In this document: one piece after another, positions 1 through 8,096 of the stretch
How the letters are laid out: each line of letters opens with the position of its first letter
Position numbering within the stretch: the stretch's first letter is position 1
NCBI GenBank assembly: GCA_035772405.1
Contig: JAYKKM010000143.1
Coordinates: forward strand, 2,393,501-2,457,500
DNA length: 64,000 nucleotides
Direction of reading: 5' to 3'
From: Chrysogorgia sp. JL179-B06
Taxonomy: Eukaryota > Cnidaria > Anthozoa > Scleralcyonacea > Chrysogorgiidae
Position numbers and translations under genes: made by a program
Notes under the pieces: generated by a model
The model's database searches: none
What the model was told of the DNA's origin: nothing
Seen by the model: only the letters and a program-made list of their open reading frames with translations

Positions 1-400
1 AACAAATATTATTAATCATAACATTGCCCGATTGAACGCTGCCTATACAGATTTGACTCCGTGTTGTTATGGTCCTCATGGTAGCCAGTGCTCTTTCGTA
101 GATGTTTTGTTTGTCCTTTCGCTTTCAAACACCAAACTAATGTCAGCGTGCATGAACACAACAATTATCTACCTTCAAAGAAACAATCACAATGATTCCC
201 CACTAAATTCAGGGGTCGAGAAATTGTTGGTCGAAGAAATTAAAGTAAAGCGTTGTCATCATTTTTGATGTAGCATATTATTTCTAGTCCATATTTGTCG
301 ACTCGTTATACGCCGATAACTTGTTGCACTACAATAAATCACCCGTGTTGCTGTATTGAACATTTTAGCTGTTCATTATACTTACACAATTGTTACACAA
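1..400. other. Flank left of element A, no gene recognised
   Basis: I see no supported gene here. The stretch around 110-200 resembles the reverse complement of about 22380-22480, on the other side of element A, so A may have landed inside an older inverted-repeat element. This is a by-eye, imperfect match. Confidence 0.4.
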
Positions 401-406
401 ACTATG
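401..406. repeat. Left 6-bp target site duplication of element A
   Basis: ACTATG directly precedes the AGTAGT terminus and is repeated at 22324-22329 directly after the right terminus. Six-base duplications are the Polinton/Maverick integration signature. Confidence 0.93.
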
Positions 407-506
407 AGTAGTATAGAAAGTGGGGCTACCAGCGCATTTTTCCATTTTTTCATGCTTCGCAATCAAAATTTAAAAATTCGCTGTTAACCCCACTTTCGAG
501 ACTACT
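407..506. repeat. Left terminus of element A: TIR within a 100-nt palindrome
   Basis: 407-434 is repeated in inverted orientation at 479-506 (28-nt arms with 4 mismatches). The terminus can therefore fold back as a hairpin. The outer 48 bp are the terminal inverted repeat shared with the right end. The right-end palindrome is about twice as long, so the centre of this one looks deleted. Confidence 0.88.
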
Positions 507-524
507 AAAACGATACGAAATAAA

Positions 525-848
525 TTAGACTCTAAAACCATCACACGCGTTTCCCAAAATAGTTTTTCGAGTATTAGTACGTAGAAGCTGCAATTCTCTG
601 TCGTGACTGGTCATCCTTTCCCCAAGTGTTTTTCGAGTGTTAGTACGTAGAAGCTGCAACTCTCTGTCGTGGCTAGTCATCCTTTCCCCGAGTACAGTAT
701 GTTTAAACCTCTCGTCTAGTTCCTCACGTTCTACACTACTCTTAGTGAAGAGTTGTCGTTTGATCTCTCTAACCTGGTAGATAAATAACAACTCTTTGTT
801 GAGTCTCGCTGTCTTTTCCTCCACTGGCTCCTGACGTTCTACACTCAT
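525..848 (-). CDS. Hypothetical charged protein with internal duplication
   Basis: This 107-residue protein is not recognised. It is rich in Glu, Arg and Lys and probably helical. A 22-residue segment starting LGERMTSHDRELQLL occurs twice in tandem because of a 66-bp DNA duplication. It is the first gene inside the left terminus of A and points towards that terminus. Element B has no clear counterpart. It could be a small accessory gene or a chance ORF across the repeat. Confidence 0.4.
   Translation of the reverse strand: MSVERQEPVEEKTARLNKELLFIYQVREIKRQLFTKSSVEREELDERFKHTVLGERMTSHDRELQLLRTNTRKTLGERMTSHDRELQLLRTNTRKTILGNACDGFRV
562..693. repeat. Tandem duplication, 2 x 66 bp
   Basis: 562-627 and 628-693 are near-identical direct repeats. 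They keep the reading frame of the overlapping minus-strand ORF and add a second copy of its 22-residue segment. Confidence 0.85.
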
Positions 849-897
849 TAAGTTAGTGTATACTCATGTCTTTAAGTCGTTTTGTAAATTATTGTAA

Positions 898-1446
898 TTA
901 GATAGAACTGTCTCCTTCGTTCGGGGGTTTCCCCTCGGGGGTTTCCCCTCTAGCCATGTGACTGAATACGTGTTTACTAGTTGTTAGTCCACCCGATAAC
1001 AACCCTAAACAAGGCAGGTAGGGGGATACGTATGATATAAACTTCTCTACGTCTCTTTTAAGTAGTTGGTCAGTGATCAACTCTTTTTCTAGCTTTTCAG
1101 GTGATTCAATAGCGTTGAACCCTCCTAACGCGTGGGCGAACTTGCTTATTAAAAGGTCACAGAGAAACACGTTCGCTTTCTCCATTCTTTTTACCTCCCA
1201 TTCTTCGTAGATCTTGTTGATGACTTTATCTGAAGCCTTTTTGAGATAAGCGATGGATTTGTCTATCTCACCGTCCTCTGAGAGTCTTCTTAGTTCGTCT
1301 CGTTTCTTGTCTACATCAGTTTGGGGAGTGTCGTCAACTTGTGACATGTCGATTTGTGGTTCGTCAATCACTTCCTGTTCTGCTTCTCGTATGTCTTCAA
1401 TTAGTTCATCAATTGTCTCAAGATTTTTTGTCTTACGTTTTGGCAT
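898..1446 (-). CDS. Conserved element protein, acidic N-terminus, membrane-like C-terminus
   Basis: This 182-residue protein has a clear counterpart in B at 37550-38041 (164 residues). The N-terminal 60 residues are acidic and low-complexity. The middle is helical and charged. Residues about 140-165 form a hydrophobic segment (SPYLPCLGLLSGG) that looks membrane-associated. The last residues repeat a short Gly/Pro/Glu motif. It lies just downstream of the packaging ATPase in the same orientation, 3 bp apart, so the two are probably co-expressed. No family is recognised. A virion-associated role is an inference from its position next to capsid genes. Confidence 0.75.
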   Translation of the reverse strand: MPKRKTKNLETIDELIEDIREAEQEVIDEPQIDMSQVDDTPQTDVDKKRDELRRLSEDGEIDKSIAYLKKASDKVINKIYEEWEVKRMEKANVFLCDLLISKFAHALGGFNAIESPEKLEKELITDQLLKRDVEKFISYVSPYLPCLGLLSGGLTTSKHVFSHMARGETPEGKPPNEGDSSI

Positions 1447-1449
1447 GTC

Positions 1450-2073
1450 CTATATACTATGTGGTATGTTTTGTTTTTGCGGAATAACTAGTTCGTACGA
1501 GTACGGGTGTCTTAGAAGTATCTCCAATCTTGCGTACTCATTGTCTTTCAACTGTTTTATTATTTTCTCAATTTCCGCTTTACCAACTCCGTTGAGATAA
1601 TCGTCTACAATAATTTTCATATCGTTTCTGTTAGGGTTGTAGAATGTTACTAACTTCGAGATGTTCTCACGATATGGTTTACTAATTGAGGTTAGTTGTT
1701 GTGTTATGACTATTGTGGATAGGTTGTAGTGTCTAGCGCTAAAGGCTAGTTTAACTAGTTCGCTTGTTCTGTTTTTGACGTCCTGCTCACCAGCGCAATC
1801 GTCTAGTATTATCAATGAATTGGTACCTTTGTAAATACCAGTCACGTATTTAAGAAATACGTCGACCTTGTCTTGCTCACACTGAATAGTGATAAAGTTT
1901 GAGTCTCTCAAGTATTTCCACTCTATGTACGTTTTATTCCATTCAAATGTTGGACATATAAGAATGATGTAATCGAAGTGATTCATGTAGTCTTTTTCTA
2001 TCATATCCAAGAGGTAGTGCGTTTTACCACAGGCTGTCATACCAACAATTAGCATGTTAGAAGGCGTTTTCAT
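1450..2073 (-). CDS. Packaging ATPase, A32/FtsK-HerA-like
   Basis: This 207-residue P-loop ATPase is predicted to pump genomic DNA into the capsid. Walker A is visible near residues 10-18 (GMTACGKTH) and Walker B near 96-101 (LIILDDC). The hydrophobic strand before Walker B and the 'TQQLTS' sensor-like segment near 139 suit the A32-type ATPases of Polintons and large DNA viruses. Its length is normal for the family. The ATG is preceded by an AT-rich TATAGTAT-type motif. It sits between the capsid-like gene and the 182-residue gene, as expected for a morphogenesis block. Element B has an intact orthologue at 38066-38665. Confidence 0.9.
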   Translation of the reverse strand: MKTPSNMLIVGMTACGKTHYLLDMIEKDYMNHFDYIILICPTFEWNKTYIEWKYLRDSNFITIQCEQDKVDVFLKYVTGIYKGTNSLIILDDCAGEQDVKNRTSELVKLAFSARHYNLSTIVITQQLTSISKPYRENISKLVTFYNPNRNDMKIIVDDYLNGVGKAEIEKIIKQLKDNEYARLEILLRHPYSYELVIPQKQNIPHSI

Positions 2074-2090
2074 ATAGAATACTATATGTT

Positions 2091-3308
2091 TTAGTATTGG
2101 ATTGACTGTAGATCGTTGTTGATAAGGTTTACGAGTCCGTCGGAGAGTATGAATATTCTACACATGACGTTCGCTGTTGTGACTTTTTTAATGATTCCCA
2201 TCAGTATTCCTGACTGAGTATTCACAATCTTTTTTCCAGTGGCTACTTTCGCGTTATCTTCGATAGATCTAAGGTCAACAACCAAAGCGAAACCGTCTTT
2301 GTAAAACTTTTGGACAGTCATGTGCTGGTCACAGTCTAGTTTTCGTCCAAATAGTCGTTTCGCTTCTACCCATAGTCTTGGTTTTGGTATTCCTTGACTG
2401 TATACCATATTTGGCACGCCTTCTATAGTAAGTTTGACTGACTCTATGTTTGGGTAGACGAACTCCTCACTGTCAATTCTTGTCTTATTTGTGAAGAGTA
2501 GAACGATAGCTTTCATTGACTTTCTTGGTAGGTTAATATTTTCGTTCACAAGTGTGGTTCCTTTATCCCACTCCACAGTCTTCATTAGCGTGACGTGCTC
2601 GTACGATAGAGATCTACCGGATCTAGCGATCTCTTGACTCTCGATAGTTTCGTACTCCAATTCGAGGTTCTCCAACGTGTATCCAGCTACAGCTGATCCA
2701 GATTGAGCCACCATGATATCAGTTGCTTTGGGGAGTGTGATTATGTACCTGAGATTATTGTTCATATTATACGGTGCGTATAAACCGTGATCTTCTAGAA
2801 TCTTGTCAAGTTGAATCTTTTGTTTGGTGCCATGAATAGAGAACATCAGACCATCGCTAACTTTTTGTACGTTTCCACTGGCCGCGCCACTGTCGTCCTT
2901 CGAGATTAACTTTCGAAGGTTGTCGTTTGCTAGGCCGTATTCAATCATAGCTGTTCGCTCTGTTTTAGGTCTCCATAAATCTCTGTACGTACCGATAACA
3001 CTCTCACCACAGTTGTCGTACACAGTCTCACCTGCTAGTTTTATAACCAGTTTTTCAGAGAGTAGTCTCGAGAGGTTATTAAGAAACCATGATTTAGCGT
3101 TCGCACTTTTGAAGTCGAATAGGAGATGGAAACTGGAGGGTACCAAGCAAGTATTACCCTTTGTCTTTGGGATATCAATGTATAACTCCTCCTCTGGATT
3201 GGCTTTGTTAGGGTTCAGTGTCACAACGTGACGGGTTCTTGTGCCTTTGATAGCAGATATTTCACGACGTCTATATCCAGGAAGCAACTCTTTTTCACTA
3301 GTATTCAT
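2091..3308 (-). CDS. Putative double-jelly-roll major capsid protein (divergent)
   Basis: This 405-residue beta-rich protein is conserved in B (412 residues, 38681-39919). It is not the usual Polinton capsid family found in element C, but the layout of recognisable blocks is similar. There is an early strand-rich part (ELYIDIPK), a YRDLW block where the canonical protein has a YRAY/F block, a mid-protein NENINLPRKS block, and a late EEFVYPNIESVKLTI block resembling the NPFNFKHYN region. Position beside the packaging ATPase supports the call. The assignment is from pattern and context, and a structure prediction would test it. Only one capsid-sized beta protein of this kind exists in the element. 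Confidence 0.65.
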   Translation of the reverse strand: MNTSEKELLPGYRRREISAIKGTRTRHVVTLNPNKANPEEELYIDIPKTKGNTCLVPSSFHLLFDFKSANAKSWFLNNLSRLLSEKLVIKLAGETVYDNCGESVIGTYRDLWRPKTERTAMIEYGLANDNLRKLISKDDSGAASGNVQKVSDGLMFSIHGTKQKIQLDKILEDHGLYAPYNMNNNLRYIITLPKATDIMVAQSGSAVAGYTLENLELEYETIESQEIARSGRSLSYEHVTLMKTVEWDKGTTLVNENINLPRKSMKAIVLLFTNKTRIDSEEFVYPNIESVKLTIEGVPNMVYSQGIPKPRLWVEAKRLFGRKLDCDQHMTVQKFYKDGFALVVDLRSIEDNAKVATGKKIVNTQSGILMGIIKKVTTANVMCRIFILSDGLVNLINNDLQSIQY

Positions 3309-3330
3309 ACTATATATTATAACACATGTT

Positions 3331-4809
3331 TTATTTCCTCTGTTTGTACTGATCGTAGATGAACCAAGCTAGTGCTATCGCTAGGATCCATAAATTAGAC
3401 GCTAACCAAGATATGCCTGCAGCTCCCCACTTTAACGCAGTTGCCACCACGTTTAGCAGTCCAGCCAGTAGAGGGCCAGCCTTTGTGGCTAGGTTAGTTA
3501 TAGCTTTTCCTAGTTTTCCAAGTGCTTGACCACCTTTGAAGACTACGCTTCTAGCGGATATTATAATCGTGGTGATGAAAGAGGCTATGGTTATTCCTAA
3601 AGCCGAAGCACCTAACCAATTTTCTCTAAACCACTCCTTTATTTTTTGTAACCGAGTGATGTCCTCTTCTTGTCGCTCCCTAACAGTCTCGATTTCCATT
3701 TGTTCTAAGGTTCTGTCCCTAGCTCTCTTAAGACCTATCAATCGTTTGATCAACTCAGTCTCCTCTGTGGAATTTGCCTCTACTCTGTTAAGAATGTCTC
3801 TAGTCTCATTAATAGTGTCCTGAAAATAGTCGGCTTGTGCTTTTAGAAATAGTGGTCTAGTGTGTGGGTCGATTGTATCACTTGGGTTTAGGACACCTAT
3901 TAACTCACGATTCTCTCCTTCTGTTAACCCAAATACGTTATCGTAGTTCGCTTCTGTTCCAATTACTGGGAAGTCACTTGAAACTGTGGTGTCTTCTGTT
4001 CTAACGTTAGTTGTTGAGGTGTCTTCATTTTCTGTTATAGAGTCAGTTGTTGAGGTGTTTTCGTTTTCTGTTCTAGCGTCAGTTGTTGTCGTTGTTGAGG
4101 TGTTGGGGATTTGTTCGACTAACTGCTTAAACTGCTCAATCGCACTTTTACTTTTATTGTCTTTACTGTAGATTAAACCATTTTTTCCAGGTTTTAGTAT
4201 TAGTCTAGGTTTCAAATATTCGCCGTCTTCTCCTACCGGTTTGAAGAGAATAGAACCTGAGGGTGTCACATATGACCTATTGACTATATTCCTTGACACA
4301 TCGTCATGACTAAGTCTTTTTTTGTATAATTTACGTATTTTTTTATCTATTAGATTGGTTCTTTTTACATCATTTAATATAATCTCTTTGTTGAGTGTTT
4401 TTAGCTTACCTAGTCTTCTTTCGATTTCGCTAGCCTCTTCAAAAGCTAAATTGAAGCTCTCGTCGTGGACGTCACCATATGTCGCCGGTTTAGCAAACAC
4501 TACTGCTGGGGCCTCAGCGGTGACATCACTACCTTTACTAGTGATTAACACTGTTTTTCCGTCATCATTACTTGTGAATAATGTCTCCATATATCTGTTT
4601 TGTACTCTGCGTTTTATGTCTCTAGTCTCTATCTCTACTTCCACCCTGGCGATTTTATCAAATCTAACGTATTGTTCTTGGTCTGTTTCACCTTCTATGG
4701 ACGTAGTATTGTTAAGTGTTTCGAGCTCTTTTTCTAACTGCTCGTCCGTATACTCCTTAAAATCGTCAAGACGTTGCATTTCGATTTCATCGAACCCTCC
4801 ATCAGCCAT
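3331..4809 (-). CDS. Large conserved protein with Thr/Glu repeats and C-terminal membrane segments
   Basis: This 492-residue protein has an acidic, helical N-terminus and a conserved centre (GSILFKPVGEDGEY, GLIYSKDNKSKSAIEQF) that is nearly the same in B (39972-41405). A low-complexity linker near residues 235-275 repeats TENExTSTT. A coiled-coil part (about 330-390) follows, then a strongly hydrophobic C-terminus (about 395-490) with probably three membrane segments ending in a basic tail. Lying between the capsid-like and integrase genes, it is plausibly a virion or membrane-remodelling protein. No known family was recognised. Confidence 0.75.
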   Translation of the reverse strand: MADGGFDEIEMQRLDDFKEYTDEQLEKELETLNNTTSIEGETDQEQYVRFDKIARVEVEIETRDIKRRVQNRYMETLFTSNDDGKTVLITSKGSDVTAEAPAVVFAKPATYGDVHDESFNLAFEEASEIERRLGKLKTLNKEIILNDVKRTNLIDKKIRKLYKKRLSHDDVSRNIVNRSYVTPSGSILFKPVGEDGEYLKPRLILKPGKNGLIYSKDNKSKSAIEQFKQLVEQIPNTSTTTTTDARTENENTSTTDSITENEDTSTTNVRTEDTTVSSDFPVIGTEANYDNVFGLTEGENRELIGVLNPSDTIDPHTRPLFLKAQADYFQDTINETRDILNRVEANSTEETELIKRLIGLKRARDRTLEQMEIETVRERQEEDITRLQKIKEWFRENWLGASALGITIASFITTIIISARSVVFKGGQALGKLGKAITNLATKAGPLLAGLLNVVATALKWGAAGISWLASNLWILAIALAWFIYDQYKQRK

Positions 4810-4815
4810 TATATA

Positions 4816-5895
4816 CTACTCAATGTTTTGAATATCACTCTCTGGTATCCATGAGTTGTGTTTACTGTCGTAGCCAAGCCACTTGACTAAGACCATTTTC
4901 TTACCTCCCACCTTCTTTCTCTTTAGTATCTTCTCAACTTTATATACATCGTCTCTTTTATCGACAGCTGACAACTCTTCCTCGTAGAACTTACCAACGA
5001 TAGGTTCCCCTTCATGGTCCTCTATCTCGTATACGGTAGGGTCACCACGTATGACCTTTGTAACTTTGAATAGCTCCTCAGTGAAGTTAGCCTCATACCC
5101 TTTCGCAAATATGCTCTTGTACTTTGATATCCTGACAGTATCACCTACTTTAAACTTTGGTAGTTGGTAGTCACAGAAATGGTACCCAAACAACGTCGTC
5201 CATACTTCGTTTTCGTTTTTCTTACTAACGTCTTTAGGTTTCATTAGAATAGTACTATGTTTGGTATTGTTGTAATTTTCAACTAGTTGGTCTAAAACGT
5301 CAATCCACTTGTACGTTCCTTTACTGTAGAAGTACTTCCACATAGACGTCTTGAGTGTTCTGTTAAACCGTTCCACGACTGCTGCCTTTTTATCAGAGTT
5401 CGTGCTGAAGTACTTAACATCGTGTTTATCCAATAGATCCTTCACACCAACGTTATAGAATTCCTTACCGTCGTCGAACTGAGCCAGCTTTGGGTACTCG
5501 CCAAATCTAACCTTAGCCTTCTCCAATAACTTTGAGACAGCCTTAGTCATGTTTTTCGTGTCTTTCCTATAGACGGGTATTGCGAAAGCATACCTACTAA
5601 GGATCTCAGTGGCTGTTAGTATCCAGTAGTACCCGTTGTTCTTATGCTTGTACTTGCCCATGTCAACCAAGTCCATCTGTATCTGCTCACCCAGATAGTC
5701 AACAAACGTTTGTCTAAACTTGTGTTTCTTAACAACTGGTTTGTACCTAGTGTATGTGTCTTGAGATTTTAGCCAGTCCTTTATCTTTACCCTACTAACG
5801 TTTAGGCCGTCTTCTTGTGCCTTTTGGTACAGCCTCTCGGCGGACTGGTAACCAGTTGATGGGTTGTAGTAAATATCTCTTAGTTCTTGCTCCAT
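4816..5895 (-). CDS. Retroviral-type integrase with C-terminal chromodomain
   Basis: This is a DDE integrase (rve fold) that would insert the element and make the 6-bp duplication. An N-terminal helical part is followed by the QDTYTRYKP block. The core carries Asp in MDLVDM, Asp in AQFDDGKEF and Glu in VVERFNRTLK, so the catalytic triad is complete. An SH3-like part (FKVGDTVRISKYKS) and a chromodomain (VKWLGYDSKHNSWIPESDI) finish the protein. I chose the ATG at 5895. An in-frame GTG at 5901 overlaps the stop of the penton-like gene. Element B carries an intact orthologue. A Polinton integrase of this form is the defining gene of the class. Confidence 0.93.
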   Translation of the reverse strand: MEQELRDIYYNPSTGYQSAERLYQKAQEDGLNVSRVKIKDWLKSQDTYTRYKPVVKKHKFRQTFVDYLGEQIQMDLVDMGKYKHKNNGYYWILTATEILSRYAFAIPVYRKDTKNMTKAVSKLLEKAKVRFGEYPKLAQFDDGKEFYNVGVKDLLDKHDVKYFSTNSDKKAAVVERFNRTLKTSMWKYFYSKGTYKWIDVLDQLVENYNNTKHSTILMKPKDVSKKNENEVWTTLFGYHFCDYQLPKFKVGDTVRISKYKSIFAKGYEANFTEELFKVTKVIRGDPTVYEIEDHEGEPIVGKFYEEELSAVDKRDDVYKVEKILKRKKVGGKKMVLVKWLGYDSKHNSWIPESDIQNIE

Positions 5896-5900
5896 ATACA

Positions 5901-6116
5901 CTACGTGATGTGTAAATCTAACAACACCTCGCCAACGTTAACACTGTTATCGTCCTGATCTGTTATCTTGAACTCTAGTTGGTTGATGATTCCTTTGTTT
6001 ATTGGGATTTTTGACTCAACACCAAAATGTTGTACAGAGCCCTTAAGTGTCTGTGTGCTAGTTATTGGCAGTACTGCGATACAACCACTTTTGCTACCAT
6101 TAACTATGTTATTATT
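5901..6116 (-). pseudogene. Penton-like minor capsid protein, C-terminal fragment
   Basis: The minus strand encodes about 70 residues matching the C-terminal third of the 220-residue protein at 43338-44000 in B (blocks VNGSKS, INKG, ITDQD, VNVGEVLLDL), then a TAG at 5903-5901. The rest of the gene lies beyond the retrotransposon at 11170-11602. The two pieces make one gene split by the insertion at 6117-11168. Confidence 0.85.
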
Positions 6117-6188
6117 TGAGTGGACCGATTCGATCGTGCGATAAACTCGTTAAATTATATCCATTGCATAATTTCATTAAATTTCATT

Positions 6189-8009
6189 ATGAAAGTCTAT
6201 CTAAAGAGTGTAGATAAGATTATGACTCTCGAAATCGAACCTCAAGAAACGATTGTTAATCTGAAGAACAAAGTTCAAGATATAGAACGAATTCCGCTCG
6301 AACAACAACGACTCACCTTCGATGGTAAACATCTCGAAGATAGCCAAACCCTCCAAGACTATGGGATCCTGGAAGAGTCGATACTAATCCTAGACGTGAA
6401 TTTACGTAATACGGACAAACCTATATCGGGCGAGAAGGGTATCATGACCACAGAAAAAGGAAGCTTAAAATGGTTCGGTCAATTTGAAGGACTTCGTGAT
6501 CTTGTCGATCAGCTACATATTCTGCCAGCAAAATGGGTATCTCCTGGAGGAGGTTCTAAACTGTATGAGAACGAAGAAATATCAATTCGTTGGTATTCTG
6601 GTAATAAAACATTAACCGTTAAAGGAAGGAAGTCCGAAGAAGTGAAAGTAGAATTATTACTATCTGGTCAAATTGGTAAAGATGGCAAAAACGTCTCAGT
6701 AAACCACGAAAGTCAACCCGACGAAGATTTGCATAAAGAATATAATATGCCCAATCCCTTGGGAAACATAACTACTCATTACAATTATGCCTCTGATTTG
6801 GATGAACTGAAATCTAAACTGGTTAGATTTACAGAAAATGTTAATATCAAAATTGAAGTTCTCGCAGCTGAAGTCAACAATCTTAAAGAGAACAATCCTC
6901 GCGCTATTTTGGTCTTAGAGGACGCCGTCGCTGAATTAAGGAAAGAAAATCATAACTTGAAGAATGAGAACGACGAATTGAGGGAAAGAAACATGAATAT
7001 TTCATATATCATGTCGGATTTAAATACCAAGGTAAAGGACCTTGAAAACGAGAGGAAGAGCTTGATGACGGCTTTAAAGCTATTACAACATGACTCTGAG
7101 CATAGTCAAGCTAAAAATTGTCATGTAGAATCCTGGCAAAGAGTATCTAAGCCAGGTGAACAATTTAAAACAACGAAAAGATCAACGCCAACCGAATTTG
7201 CTTCCGGTATAGAAATAAATAATAGATTTCTAGTCCTGAGCGACAGCGAAGAGGACGTTAACCAAAAATCGTCCCTCCTTGCAACAGATGACACAGCTGT
7301 AAAAGATGACTCAAAGAAATTGAAAAAACAAAACAAAAAGAAAAAACAAAACAAAAAGGCTAAGAAATCGAATTTAGCAACGCAAACGTCTAACTCGACA
7401 ATCGCCACTGCTACACTTGCAGATGACACGGTTGTTTCTGAGCCTATTCCTGTACACGAGACCACCTCTACTCAAACGACGAATCCTGGAAAGGAAAAGA
7501 AAAAGAAAACTGTTGTTATTGCAGGCGACTCTTTGGTTAAAAATATCATTGGTGCGAAAATGAGTAGTGTTGATGCTGATCATTTCTTTGTTGTGAAGCC
7601 GTTCCCTGGAGCAACCATGGAAGATATGAAAGATTTTATCAAGCCTTTAACCAGGAGAATGCCAGATAAGCTCATTATACACGCAGGAACTAACGATCTA
7701 AGAAGTTCGTCCCCTGAGGTAATTGCGGACTCCATTGTGAAGCTCGTAATCAAAATCAAGGAGGACTCTCCAGATACAAGCGTGGGTATCTCAGCACTGT
7801 TGGTAAGAAATGATATTAATGATCTCGCCGCTAAGGCAAAACAAGTCAATAATATCCTAAGAGATTATTGTAATCAAAAGAGGGTGCCATTTTTAGGCAA
7901 TGCCAACATTAACACTTCTCACTTAAACTCTAGGGGTCTTCATTTAAACAAACATGGTAGTGTAGCTCTCCAAGAAAATTTTATAGAATTTACTAATGAT
8001 ATTTCTTGA
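6189..8009 (+). CDS. Retrotransposon ORF1: ubiquitin-like domain, coiled coil, SGNH esterase
   Basis: I take the ATG at 6189 (606 residues). Residues 1-72 form a clear ubiquitin-like domain: EIEPQETI, EQQRLTFDGKHLEDSQTLQDYG and ILDVNLR follow the ubiquitin pattern. There is no terminal Gly-Gly, so it cannot be a conjugation donor. Residues about 80-170 are unassigned. About 190-300 is coiled coil for oligomerisation. About 370-390 is Lys-rich (QNKKKKQNKKAKK) and may bind RNA. The C-terminus, about 440-606, is an SGNH/GDSL esterase with GDS (VIAGDSLV), GTND (IIHAGTND) and a GLHLN block. Esterase domains are known in CR1-type ORF1 proteins; a ubiquitin-like N-terminus is unusual. Confidence 0.88.
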   Translation: MKVYLKSVDKIMTLEIEPQETIVNLKNKVQDIERIPLEQQRLTFDGKHLEDSQTLQDYGILEESILILDVNLRNTDKPISGEKGIMTTEKGSLKWFGQFEGLRDLVDQLHILPAKWVSPGGGSKLYENEEISIRWYSGNKTLTVKGRKSEEVKVELLLSGQIGKDGKNVSVNHESQPDEDLHKEYNMPNPLGNITTHYNYASDLDELKSKLVRFTENVNIKIEVLAAEVNNLKENNPRAILVLEDAVAELRKENHNLKNENDELRERNMNISYIMSDLNTKVKDLENERKSLMTALKLLQHDSEHSQAKNCHVESWQRVSKPGEQFKTTKRSTPTEFASGIEINNRFLVLSDSEEDVNQKSSLLATDDTAVKDDSKKLKKQNKKKKQNKKAKKSNLATQTSNSTIATATLADDTVVSEPIPVHETTSTQTTNPGKEKKKKTVVIAGDSLVKNIIGAKMSSVDADHFFVVKPFPGATMEDMKDFIKPLTRRMPDKLIIHAGTNDLRSSSPEVIADSIVKLVIKIKEDSPDTSVGISALLVRNDINDLAAKAKQVNNILRDYCNQKRVPFLGNANINTSHLNSRGLHLNKHGSVALQENFIEFTNDIS

Positions 8010-8096
8010 CATAATCTTTTGCCGTGTGAAGCTGCTGCAGTCTCCGATGATCAGCAAAATCATTTTTCCAAAGAGTCTATTTCATTCATACCTACT

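Noticed and set aside
32..268. 78-residue ORF at the window start
   Set aside because: No recognisable protein; lies in what looks like an old inverted repeat.
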